Positions 1-6,807 of a DNA stretch of 64,000 nt are shown in pieces. Under the pieces are notes generated by a model, which did not search any database, was not told the origin of the DNA, and saw only the letters and a list, made by a program, of their open reading frames with translations. A program made the position numbers and the translations under genes. The stretch's first letter is position 1, and each line of letters opens with the position of its first letter. The stretch is from Nocardioides bizhenqiangii (GTDB lineage: Bacteria > Actinomycetota > Actinomycetes > Propionibacteriales > Nocardioidaceae). The DNA is taken from contig NZ_CP141059.1 in the NCBI RefSeq assembly GCF_034661235.1, positions 1,983,501-2,047,500 of the forward strand, read 5' to 3'.

Positions 1-305
1 GGCGCCGCCTTCGTGCGATCCGGAAGGCCGGGACGGTGGTCGTCACTGCCGCAGCCCCCGGCCACACGACCTCGATCGACGTGGCGCCGCTCGAGCTGAC
101 GATGTACCAGAAGCGCGTGCAGGGCTCGATCTACGGGATGATGTCGCCCTCCAAGGACGTCCCCCGCCTCGTTGACATGTGGAGGTCGGGCGCGCTGAAG
201 CTCAGGGAGATGATCACCCAGACCTACGGGCTCGACGAGATCAACCAGGGCTACGCCGACATGCACGCGGGCTTGAACTTCCGCGGCGTACTCGTGCCCG
301 CCTAG
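1..305 (+). CDS. Zinc-dependent alcohol dehydrogenase, C-terminal part (NDMA-dependent type likely)
   Basis: The reading frame is open from the window edge, with codons in phase from base 3, to a TAG ending at 305, so only about 100 C-terminal residues are present. The segment before the first possible GTG (residues LRAIRKAGTVVV) reads as the end of a Rossmann fold, so the gene certainly starts upstream. The tail has the form seen in zinc alcohol dehydrogenases of the NDMA-dependent, mycofactocin-associated group: a KRVQGSIYG strand, a PRLVDMWRSG helix, then LDEINQGYADMHAG and RGVLVP. These enzymes oxidise alcohols in the cytosol with a tightly bound nicotinamide. The substrate cannot be told from this fragment. 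The following flavoprotein, P450 and ferredoxin support a role in catabolism of a hydrophobic substrate. The subfamily is an inference. Confidence 0.75.
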   Translation, partial: RRLRAIRKAGTVVVTAAAPGHTTSIDVAPLELTMYQKRVQGSIYGMMSPSKDVPRLVDMWRSGALKLREMITQTYGLDEINQGYADMHAGLNFRGVLVPA

Positions 306-310
306 AAGCT

Positions 311-355
311 CCGCGCCGGCCCGGACCCTCCTTATCGCTGCCGCGGCCGGCGCGG
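311..355 (+). terminator. Inverted repeat after the alcohol dehydrogenase, possible terminator
   Basis: CCGCGCCGGCC at 311-321 pairs perfectly with GGCCGGCGCGG at 345-355 around a 23-nt loop. It lies just after the dehydrogenase stop and before the ribosome-binding site of the next gene. There is no T-run, so the terminator call rests on position and stem strength. Confidence 0.4.
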
Positions 356-394
356 CTCCAACTGAAGTGACCGACACGGAATCGGAGGCTGAGA

Positions 395-2335
395 ATGGAC
401 GACGCGTTCCCCCACGTGTTCTCTCCGTTCCGACTCGCCGGCTTCGACCTGAGGAACCGGCTGGTCGCGCTTCCGGCGGGGACCAGCCTGGTCGAGCGCG
501 GGGTCCCGACCCACGGCGACATCGAGCACTTCGAGCGGCTGGCCGCTGGGGGCGTCGGGCTGATCATCGGCGGCGCCACGGTGGTCCACTCCACGTCGGC
601 GTTGCGGTCGGGCAAGCTGGTCGAGGGATACCTCGACGCCGTCGTGCCGGCGATGAAGGAGAAGGCGGACGTCGTCCACCGGCACGGCGCCCGTCTGGTC
701 GGGCAGCTGGTCCACCTGGGCCGGGAATTCATCGGAGGGGAGTCCGACCAGCCGCCGATGGCACCGTCGCCGGTCAAGACCGTCCGCGACGCCTACCCGC
801 CCCACGAGCTCACCGTCGGTGAGATCGACGAGATCGTCGAGGGCTGGCGGGTGTCGACGGAGAACCTGGTCAAGGCCGGGCTCGACGGGGTCGAGATCCA
901 CGCCGCGCACGGCTACCTCGTCGCTCAGTTCCTGTCGCCGCTCACCAACCAGCGGACCGACGACTTCGGAGGATCCTTCGAGAACCGGATGCGCTTCCTG
1001 CAGCTGGTGATCGAGGCGATGCGGTCCGTCACTCCCGACGGGTTCGCGCTGGGCGTCCGGCTCAGCGGCGAGGAGGAGATCCCCGGCGGGATGGGGATCG
1101 ACGACTGCGTGCGAGTCTCCGAGGCGCTCGCTGCTGCGGGCGGTGTGGACTACCTGAGCATCACGCACGGCACCCGGGGGACCTACGTCAAGGACTCCAC
1201 CGGGCCGGACGCGGTGGCGGTCCCGTCCGCGTCCCGGGTCCGCGCCGCCACCGGCCTTCCGGTCCTGGTCGGGCAGCGGATCCGCGACGTGGGCACCGCC
1301 GAGCACGTCGTCAAGGCGGGCCACGCGGACCTGGTCGGCATGGCCCGGGCCCTGCTCGCCGACCCGGACCTGCCCGTCAAGTCACGCGAGGGGCGGCTCG
1401 ACGAGATCCGGGGCTGCATCGGCGTCAACCAGGACTGCCGGGCCTTCGACCCACACCTGCACTGTGCGGTCAACGCGGAGATCGGACGCGGTCGGCTGCC
1501 GACCGTCGGGGTGCGGGTCGCGTCGCCGAAGGACGTCTACGTGATCGGCGGTGGTCCGGCGGGTCTGGAGGCCGCCCGGGTCGCAGCCGAGCGTGGTCAC
1601 CGGGTGTCGCTCTTCGAGGCCGAGACGTCGCTCGGGGGAGCGGTGCGGGTCGCCGCGGCGTCACCGCACCGCGCCACCCTGATCGACGTCGTCGACTACC
1701 TCGCGCGGGAGACGCGCAGGCTCAAGGTCGACGTCAACCTCGGCGCTCCGATCTCGACGGACGACCTCGCGGAGATCAGAGGTCTCGCCGACCACGTCAT
1801 CGTGGCGACCGGCTCGAGGCTCAGCCCGCTTCCGCCCGCCCCGCTGGCCAGGGGTGCAGTGGCCGTAGACCAGGTCCTCTCCGGCGGCGTCGCCCACGAG
1901 CCCGGCACCGCGGTTGTCTACGACGAGAGCGACGGGTTCTGGCCGGCGTACAGCGCGGCGGAGGCCCTGGCTGCGCGCGGATGGCAGGTGACTTTCGTGA
2001 CCGCGCTGACCGGGCTGGCGCCCCGGGTCCCCGCGGAGAGCGCAGGCCCACTGCTGCGTCGACTGGGCGACGCCGGCGTGGTCCTCGAGGTCGCGCACCG
2101 GGTGGTCGTCCCCGACGACCCGGCCGCTCCGCTGGTCGTCCGACCGGTGTTCGGCCGGACGGACCGGGAGGTCGACCCCGACCTGCTGGTGTGGCACCAG
2201 CCGCGCATCGGGGACGACGCACTGCTGCGTGCGACTCCTGCCGACGCGACGGTGACTGCGATCGGCGACTGCGTGACCCCCCGCCGGATCAGCCATGCCA
2301 TCGCCGAGGGATACCGCGCCGGAGCAGGCGTCTAG
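395..2335 (+). CDS. Old Yellow Enzyme / FadH-type NADH:flavin oxidoreductase (FMN barrel plus FAD/NAD domain)
   Basis: This 646-residue protein has an N-terminal FMN-binding TIM barrel (about residues 1-335), a cysteine-containing linker, and a C-terminal FAD/NAD(P) domain whose dinucleotide motif VIGGGPAGLEAARV starts near residue 382. The layout is that of 2,4-dienoyl-CoA reductase, trimethylamine dehydrogenase and the mycofactocin-associated FadH/OYE oxidoreductases, which reduce activated C=C bonds or demethylate amines. The 4Fe-4S motif is atypical. Cysteines are seen at 341, 348 and 357, but the position expected to hold the second cysteine is Val344 (CIGVNQDC). The ATG at 395 has GGAGG about 6 nt upstream. 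The downstream SnoaL-like and TetR genes run in the same direction. The substrate is unknown; action on an alpha,beta-unsaturated lipid or terpenoid intermediate is an inference. Confidence 0.85.
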   Translation: MDDAFPHVFSPFRLAGFDLRNRLVALPAGTSLVERGVPTHGDIEHFERLAAGGVGLIIGGATVVHSTSALRSGKLVEGYLDAVVPAMKEKADVVHRHGARLVGQLVHLGREFIGGESDQPPMAPSPVKTVRDAYPPHELTVGEIDEIVEGWRVSTENLVKAGLDGVEIHAAHGYLVAQFLSPLTNQRTDDFGGSFENRMRFLQLVIEAMRSVTPDGFALGVRLSGEEEIPGGMGIDDCVRVSEALAAAGGVDYLSITHGTRGTYVKDSTGPDAVAVPSASRVRAATGLPVLVGQRIRDVGTAEHVVKAGHADLVGMARALLADPDLPVKSREGRLDEIRGCIGVNQDCRAFDPHLHCAVNAEIGRGRLPTVGVRVASPKDVYVIGGGPAGLEAARVAAERGHRVSLFEAETSLGGAVRVAAASPHRATLIDVVDYLARETRRLKVDVNLGAPISTDDLAEIRGLADHVIVATGSRLSPLPPAPLARGAVAVDQVLSGGVAHEPGTAVVYDESDGFWPAYSAAEALAARGWQVTFVTALTGLAPRVPAESAGPLLRRLGDAGVVLEVAHRVVVPDDPAAPLVVRPVFGRTDREVDPDLLVWHQPRIGDDALLRATPADATVTAIGDCVTPRRISHAIAEGYRAGAGV

Positions 2336-2340
2336 CGCAC

Positions 2341-2370
2341 GACCGACCAGGACCTACCAGGACCTACCAG
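2341..2370. repeat. Three tandem 10-bp units
   Basis: The unit GACCTACCAG occurs at 2351-2360 and 2361-2370, preceded by the one-mismatch copy GACCGACCAG at 2341-2350. It sits in the 65-nt gap between the flavoprotein and the SnoaL-like gene. The function is unknown. Confidence 0.6.
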
Positions 2371-2400
2371 CACCACCGAACCAGGGAACGAGGAACACCC

Positions 2401-2871
2401 ATGACCACTGTCGAAGAGCGGATGCTCATCGAGGACACGCTGTACCGCTACGCGTCGAGCATCGACTCGGCCAATCTCGACCAGCTCACGGACGTGCTGC
2501 ACCCCGATCTGTGGGCCCAGTACGGCAACGCCGAGCCGGCCGAGAGTGCGGACACGGTGATCGGCTGGATCCGCGAAGCGACCAAGACCTGCGTCTGGCA
2601 GCACCACCTGCTCAGCGTCTACCACGTGGACGTCCAGGGTGACACCGCGACCGCGCTCGTCTACCACACGTCGTACCAGAAGTTCGAGGGCGACGACGAG
2701 GTCTGTGTGCTGGTCGGTCGCTACCACGACGAGCTGACCAAGCACGACGGCAGGTGGAAGATCTCCCGGCTGGTCTTCGAGATCATGTGGGGAGAGCGCC
2801 GGGCCGACTCGGCGGGCTACCTGGAGGCGGTCGGGGGCCGCGGTCCGAAGGTACCGGGCTGGCCGGCCTGA
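2401..2871 (+). CDS. SnoaL-like / NTF2-fold protein
   Basis: This 156-residue protein looks like the NTF2-like superfamily (SnoaL_4 type): an N-terminal helical stretch (RMLIEDTLYRYASSID), a region where catalytic acids usually lie (LTDVLHPDLWAQYG), then beta strands ending in a conserved-looking WKISRLVFEIMW. Members include polyketide cyclases, dehydratases and steroid isomerases, but many have no assigned reaction. The start at 2401 was chosen because the family's N-terminal helix begins there; the open frame extends further upstream but overlaps the flavoprotein. A purine-rich GAACGAGGAA lies before it. Its position 66 nt after the flavoprotein suggests one transcript and one pathway. A hydration, dehydration or isomerisation role is an inference. 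Confidence 0.7.
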   Translation: MTTVEERMLIEDTLYRYASSIDSANLDQLTDVLHPDLWAQYGNAEPAESADTVIGWIREATKTCVWQHHLLSVYHVDVQGDTATALVYHTSYQKFEGDDEVCVLVGRYHDELTKHDGRWKISRLVFEIMWGERRADSAGYLEAVGGRGPKVPGWPA

Positions 2872-2977
2872 CCGGAGGAGTGACCTGAGTTCATCTCGTC
2901 CTGCATAGGATGACCCCACCCGACCACGGACCTGGCTCCACGCCTGGGCTCGACGACCAGACAGACGAGGTGGACAC

Positions 2978-3598
2978 ATGGCGCAGGCCTTGCCGGAGAC
3001 GGAGGGCCCCCGTTCCAAGCGGGCCCTCATCCTCACCGCGGCGATCGACAGGTTCGGCCAGGACGGCTACGAGCACACGAAGTGGGCCGAGGTCGCCGAC
3101 CAGGTCGGCATCGGGCAGACCGCGCTCTACCACTACTTCGAGTCGAAGGCGCACTGCCTGCTGACGATCATGAGCCTGGAGCTGGACCGCTCGCTCGAGA
3201 AGTTCCGCGAGGCCACGGCGGCTGCCCCGGGGGCGCGCGAGGCGCTCGAGGCGGCGATCGCGGCGGCGTACGACGTGACCCCGCGCGAGGTGTCGCAAAT
3301 GCGCATCCTGCAGAGCCACATGGACCTCCTCGCCACGCCCCGGCCCAGTGAGAAGGAAGAGGCCGAGCGCCAGCGTTCCCGTGAGCTCGTGCGGCAGATC
3401 GAGAGCGAGTGGACCGCGCTGCTGCAGCGCGGCATAAAGGCGAAGGAGTTCCCGAAGCGCGATCCGCACGCGATCGCCACGGTCGTGCTGGCCATGATCG
3501 TCAGCGTCTGGCGGTGGTACCGGCCGGGCGGGCGGATGACGCTCGACGAGGTGCGCGAGCTGATCACCGGCGCGTGCCTGCGGGTCGTCGGCCCTTAG
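2978..3598 (+). CDS. TetR/AcrR family transcriptional regulator
   Basis: This 206-residue protein has an N-terminal TetR DNA-binding domain. Helix 1 is RALILTAAIDRFGQDGYEHT and the recognition helix is in GIGQTALYHYFESKAHCLL (residues about 43-62), followed by an all-helical ligand-binding domain. The ATG at 2978 has GAGGTGG 4-5 nt upstream. TetR proteins usually repress neighbouring operons and release DNA on binding a small effector. The likely targets are the flavoprotein operon it follows and the convergent P450-ferredoxin operon, whose promoter carries an imperfect palindrome (5079-5104). It lies 9 nt from the ferredoxin end, tail to tail. The effector is probably a substrate or intermediate of this module, which is an inference. 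Confidence 0.9.
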   Translation: MAQALPETEGPRSKRALILTAAIDRFGQDGYEHTKWAEVADQVGIGQTALYHYFESKAHCLLTIMSLELDRSLEKFREATAAAPGAREALEAAIAAAYDVTPREVSQMRILQSHMDLLATPRPSEKEEAERQRSRELVRQIESEWTALLQRGIKAKEFPKRDPHAIATVVLAMIVSVWRWYRPGGRMTLDEVRELITGACLRVVGP

Positions 3599-3606
3599 CT
3601 CCTCGC

Positions 3607-3807
3607 TCAGGCCTCGATGATGGTGATGGCGCCCTCGGGACAGGATGCCGCCGCGTTGCGGACGTCCTCCACATGGTCGGCCGGTACGTCGACGGTCTGA
3701 CCGCGCACGGTCACGAAACCCTCGTCGTCGTCCTCCAGGAAGTCCTCGGCGAGGTCGTAGCAGCGGCCGTGTCCTCGGCAGAGGTCGCTGCGGACGGTCA
3801 TCTTCAT
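3607..3807 (-). CDS. Small 3Fe-4S-type ferredoxin, P450 redox partner
   Basis: This 66-residue ferredoxin carries the cysteine pattern C-R-G-H-G-R-C near its N terminus and C-P near its C terminus. A His replaces the second cysteine of the usual CxxCxxC motif. In actinobacterial P450-associated ferredoxins this CxxHxxC...CP pattern indicates an unusual single cluster, often 3Fe-4S. The protein is acidic (DFLEDDDEG), as expected for an electron carrier docking on a basic P450 face. Its ATG overlaps the P450 stop codon by 4 nt (ATGA), so the two are translated together, and it very probably passes electrons to that P450. The matching ferredoxin reductase is not in the window. Confidence 0.92.
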   Translation of the reverse strand: MKMTVRSDLCRGHGRCYDLAEDFLEDDDEGFVTVRGQTVDVPADHVEDVRNAAASCPEGAITIIEA

Positions 3808-5051
3808 GCCGGGACCTCCCAGCGGAGCGGGAGGCTGAGCAGGGTCATCATGGCGCCGCCACCGCGTTCCATCAGCGGTTCCTCACTCGCGACCTCGAAG
3901 GCGGGGATGACCTTCAGCCACTCCTCGACCGCGACCCGCATGACCATCCGGGCCAGGTGCGCCCCGAGGCAGCGGTGCGGACCGCCCGCGAAGCCGAGGT
4001 GGTTGTTGGCCTTGCGGTCGACGACGAACTCGTCGGGACGCTCGTAGACGCGCGGGTCCCGGTTGGCGCCGGAGACCAGGCCGTAGACCATGTCTCCCTT
4101 GCTGAGGGGGCAGCCGTGGAAGTCGGTGTCCTGCGCGACCTTGCGGCCGTCGCCGAAGATGATCGTGTAGAGGCGGAGCGACTCCTCGACCGCCGACGGG
4201 ATCAGCTCCGGCTCCGCCAGGAGCCGGTTGCGGTCGTCGGGGTGCTCGGCGAGGTGACGGAACAGGTAGCCCAGCTGTCCTCGCGTCGTGTCGAGTCCGG
4301 CGAGCACGAGCACGGTCAGGATGTCCAGGATCAAGGCGTCGTCGAGCGGTTCGTCGTCGATCTCGGAGTGCAGCAGCAGCGAGACGAAGTCGTGCTCGCG
4401 CGGTGTGGCCTCGCCGCGGCGGGCCTCGAGCACCGCCACCCAGTACTCCCGGATGCCGCCCAACGCTGCGCCCATCGCCTCCTGCTGAGCGAGGTCGCCG
4501 CCGAAGCCGGCGAAGAAGTCCTCGACCCACGGGACCATCAGGTCTGCGTCGGAGCCGGGGACGCCGATGATGGTCAGGAAGATCTCGGTGGGCAGCCGCA
4601 TCGCGAAGTCGGTGACGAAGTCGCACTCTCCGTTCGGCGCGAGATCCGCGACCAGGCGGGCCCCGATCTCGTGGGCCTGCGGGGCGATCCGGTTGATCGC
4701 GTTCGGGGCGAACCAGCGGCTGATCAGCTGGCGGTACTTGCTGTGATCGGGCGGGTCGATCTGGGTCGGCACGAACCGGTAGACCGGGTCCGGTTCCCAC
4801 GGCGTGATCGACTCGCTGGAGAAGATCTCCGGGTGCTGGTACATCTCCCGGACCTCGTCGTACCGCGTGAAGACCCAGTAGCCCTGGGCGTGGGTGTTGA
4901 AGAAGGCCGGGCTCTCTTCCCTCAGCTCGTTGGCCTTCTGCCAGTGGCTGCCCACCTCGAGGGGGGCAGATGCGTCCAGGTGAATCACCGGACAGGTTCC
5001 CGGCACCCGCTCGGACGCCTTCACCTCGTCTCTTGACGACAGGTTGGTCAT
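3804..5051 (-). CDS. Cytochrome P450
   Basis: This is a 415-residue soluble bacterial P450. The I-helix oxygen-binding motif is AGLDTTR, the K-helix ExxR is EESLR, and the heme-binding loop is FAGGPHRCLG with the heme-ligand cysteine near residue 361. It would hydroxylate or otherwise oxidise a small hydrophobic substrate in the cytosol using electrons from the overlapping ferredoxin. The open frame continues upstream to 5087, but the ATG at 5051 is preferred because GAGG lies 7 nt before it and the upstream residues resemble no P450 N terminus. The CYP family was not identified. Terpenoid, fatty acid or steroid-like substrates are all possible. A palindrome just upstream suggests TetR control. 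Confidence 0.93.
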   Translation of the reverse strand: MTNLSSRDEVKASERVPGTCPVIHLDASAPLEVGSHWQKANELREESPAFFNTHAQGYWVFTRYDEVREMYQHPEIFSSESITPWEPDPVYRFVPTQIDPPDHSKYRQLISRWFAPNAINRIAPQAHEIGARLVADLAPNGECDFVTDFAMRLPTEIFLTIIGVPGSDADLMVPWVEDFFAGFGGDLAQQEAMGAALGGIREYWVAVLEARRGEATPREHDFVSLLLHSEIDDEPLDDALILDILTVLVLAGLDTTRGQLGYLFRHLAEHPDDRNRLLAEPELIPSAVEESLRLYTIIFGDGRKVAQDTDFHGCPLSKGDMVYGLVSGANRDPRVYERPDEFVVDRKANNHLGFAGGPHRCLGAHLARMVMRVAVEEWLKVIPAFEVASEEPLMERGGGAMMTLLSLPLRWEVPA

Positions 5052-5078
5052 CGCGGCCCTCGATCCCTGCGTGGTGGC

Positions 5079-5104
5079 ACTGAACAAACTGAGTTTGGTT
5101 CAGT
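5079..5104. promoter_or_regulatory. Candidate TetR operator upstream of the P450 operon
   Basis: The left arm ACTGAAC-AAACT and right arm AGTTT-GGTTCAGT form a near-perfect inverted repeat around one central G; the right arm has one extra base. It lies 28-53 bp before the P450 start codon, where a repressor would block transcription. The nearby TetR is the obvious candidate binder. It does not match the KstR consensus as I know it. Confidence 0.6.
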
Positions 5105-5240
5105 TTCGCGCAAATGTAACGCACCTCACGACCCGCCGCAATACCGCTGGAGGACTTTGAAGACGGTCGATGTGTCACCCGCGGTCCGCCGCATCCGCGT
5201 GCACGTGCATCCGTTCGCCCGGCCGTCCGGTCAACGCTTG

Positions 5241-5310
5241 TCGGCCCCGCCCGGTACCCAGTTGACCCACCTTCGAGGACGACCGGGTGGGGATGGCCGG
5301 GCGGGGCCGA
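5241..5310. repeat. Long-range inverted repeat, 14-bp perfect arms
   Basis: TCGGCCCCGCCCGG at 5241-5254 is the exact reverse complement of CCGGGCGGGGCCGA at 5297-5310, with 42 nt between. The interior includes a GACCGGGTGGGG sequence (5281-5292) that recurs at 5747-5758 and 5761-5772. Confidence 0.7.
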
Positions 5311-5395
5311 TCCCGACGTTAGGCGCTGCCTGGCGGGCCGCGACCCGATTGGCCCAAGGCGATCCCACTTGTGCGAACTCCACCCGGAAGGAACG

Positions 5396-5430
5396 GCCTC
5401 GGCCGCCTGTCTGCTCAGGCGGGCCGAGGC
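5396..5430. repeat. Strong GC hairpin, possible terminator
   Basis: GCCTCGGCCGCCTG (5396-5409) pairs with CAGGCGGGCCGAGGC (5416-5430) around the 6-nt loop TCTGCT, with one bulged base. The compact stem and small loop resemble a rho-independent terminator without a T-run, but no gene ends here. Confidence 0.6.
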
Positions 5431-5722
5431 GAGCACCCTGATGTATGGCGCCCCCTGGCCCAGTTGGGAGGGGGGTCAAGGGGCGTCGCGCAGCCGATCC
5501 CAAGGAATCGCCGCACTCCTACTTAACGAACGCGGTAGCGCTGCGTCACGGCCACGGGACACGACACCAGCCAGTTCGAACGCGGGTCGGGGATCGCTTT
5601 GCGCCGGACGCTAGCCGTTGTCTCTCGACGTGGGCCGAGCGCGTCTCTTCTCGGGAGACGGTCAGCAGGCTAGTGCTAGCGACCGAGACTATCGAGGGAC
5701 GTGGGGGCGCCAGCTGCGGGGT

Positions 5723-5777
5723 GACGCTCCCCACCCGGTCCCGGATGACCGGGTGGGGGCGACCGGGTGGGGGCGTC
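5723..5777. repeat. Hairpin with two alternative 3' arms
   Basis: CCCCACCCGGTC (5729-5740) can pair perfectly with GACCGGGTGGGG at 5747-5758 across a 6-nt loop. The next 14 bp repeat that arm exactly (unit GACCGGGTGGGGGC at 5747-5760 and 5761-5774). The second copy plus GTC pairs with the longer left arm 5723-5740 with one bulged T. Two mutually exclusive stems are therefore possible. Confidence 0.65.
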
Positions 5778-5973
5778 TCCCGCAGTACCGACGGTATGCC
5801 GACCGGCGGGTACTCACCCACGATTCGGGAAACGCGCGTTGCCACTTCTGCGATCGGCGACGTAACGGCTGATGCTGCTGTCCGGTGGGTCGTTGCCACT
5901 AGGGTGGGCGGCCAGCTGCGCGCGCTGTTCCGGCCGGCGCCGGGGAAGGACCGGTAGCTCTGGCGACGGAGAC

Positions 5974-6633
5974 CTAGGCCGAGGACTCCACGGCTGCCTT
6001 GTGGACATGGGTCCGCGAAGTGGAACGGGACCAGAGACCTTTCGCCGCGAGAGCCATGCCCAGCCAGGTAAGCGCGAACGCCGCGGCCAGCGGCCAACGG
6101 CCGGCATCTGCCACGGTCAGGGCGACACCGGCGAACAGCGCCAGCGGAATGCCGATCGACCACCCTGCCCGCCAGAGACCGATACCGATCACGAGCGGTC
6201 CGAGGGTCCAGCCGACGAGCAGCAGGATCACCCAGAAGGTCACCACGGGTGAGCTCTCGTAGCGATCGGTCAGGGCGATCATCTCCGAACGGTCGGCGGA
6301 GGCGGCCACCATGGCGTTGGTCACCGGCCCGGAGCCCATGAGAGCGACGAGCGCCAGGAGTCCGGAGATGCTCATCATGAGCCCGATTAGGCCGGACCGT
6401 CGGTCCCGGATCGGCGCAGCCAGGGCCAGGAATGCGGGGATGTAGCAGAGCAGACCGACGAACCCGATCACGAGTGCGACGTCGGCCCGCCCAGGAGCCT
6501 CCGCGACAGCGGCGAGCTCGGAGGCGGTGTCGTGCTTCTCAGGTGTCAGCTGGGTCAGGTGGCCGGCCAGCATCAGGCCGGGCGCAGTGACCAGCGCGAG
6601 GGCGCCTGCCTTGAGGCGAAGGTCGTTGGACAT
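5974..6633 (-). CDS. Multi-pass membrane protein of unknown function
   Basis: This 219-residue protein has about six hydrophobic segments: near residues 10-28, 53-73, 83-105, 131-150, 155-175 and 180-198. Short charged loops separate them, and the tail is polar and positively charged (WSRSTSRTHVHK). The spacing resembles the DUF4386-like family of integral membrane proteins, for which no reaction is known. The ATG at 6633 has AGGAG 5 nt upstream. It faces away from the histidine kinase gene, with about 170 bp between the two start codons, so the two-component system might control it, but no shared operator was recognised. The family call is tentative. Confidence 0.7.
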   Translation of the reverse strand: MSNDLRLKAGALALVTAPGLMLAGHLTQLTPEKHDTASELAAVAEAPGRADVALVIGFVGLLCYIPAFLALAAPIRDRRSGLIGLMMSISGLLALVALMGSGPVTNAMVAASADRSEMIALTDRYESSPVVTFWVILLLVGWTLGPLVIGIGLWRAGWSIGIPLALFAGVALTVADAGRWPLAAAFALTWLGMALAAKGLWSRSTSRTHVHKAAVESSA

Positions 6634-6795
6634 GGTTGCTCCTGGGTGCTCGGTCGGGGTTCTGCGTGAGAATCACGCTAGAGATCACCGAGTCCCCGGT
6701 CGTCCACCCTGGCGCCAGGCTTCGTACGTCTGGGCGCTGAGATCAGCCGGCCGGATCTACGCGCTGAAGCAGATGTGGGGCCGTCGACGGTGTCC

Positions 6796-6801
6796 TAGGG
6801 T
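6796..6801 (+). promoter_or_regulatory. -10 hexamer TAGGGT, leaderless promoter of the histidine kinase
   Basis: TAGGGT ends 6 nt before the GTG start at 6808, so transcription would begin at or next to the start codon. Confidence 0.55.
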
Positions 6802-6807
6802 CGGGGA

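Larger units (their letters stand above)
5105..5973. other. 869-bp stretch without a convincing gene, rich in inverted repeats
   Basis: Several open frames cross this stretch on both strands, but none shows a recognisable fold, a ribosome-binding site, or the codon bias of neighbouring genes. The translations are rich in Arg, Gly, Ser and Thr, as expected for shadow frames. Three strong inverted-repeat structures lie inside it and are listed separately. It could be a decayed gene, a structured non-coding RNA locus or a repeat nest. Nothing seen decides between these. Confidence 0.55.

Noticed and set aside
395..2335. Frameshift or fusion artefact in the 646-residue flavoprotein
   Set aside because: FMN barrel plus FAD/NAD domain is the normal architecture of this family and the frame is continuous.
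2899..2910. TCCTGCATAGGA palindrome upstream of tetR as an operator
   Set aside because: Only 4 bp in each arm; too short to support, and unlike the palindrome at the P450 promoter.
5445..5957. 170-codon plus-strand frame in the region without a gene
   Set aside because: No recognisable motif, composition typical of shadow frames, and it covers the competing-hairpin region.
5546..6163. 205-codon minus-strand frame crossing into the membrane protein gene
   Set aside because: Overlaps the end of a more convincing gene in another frame and has no domain.
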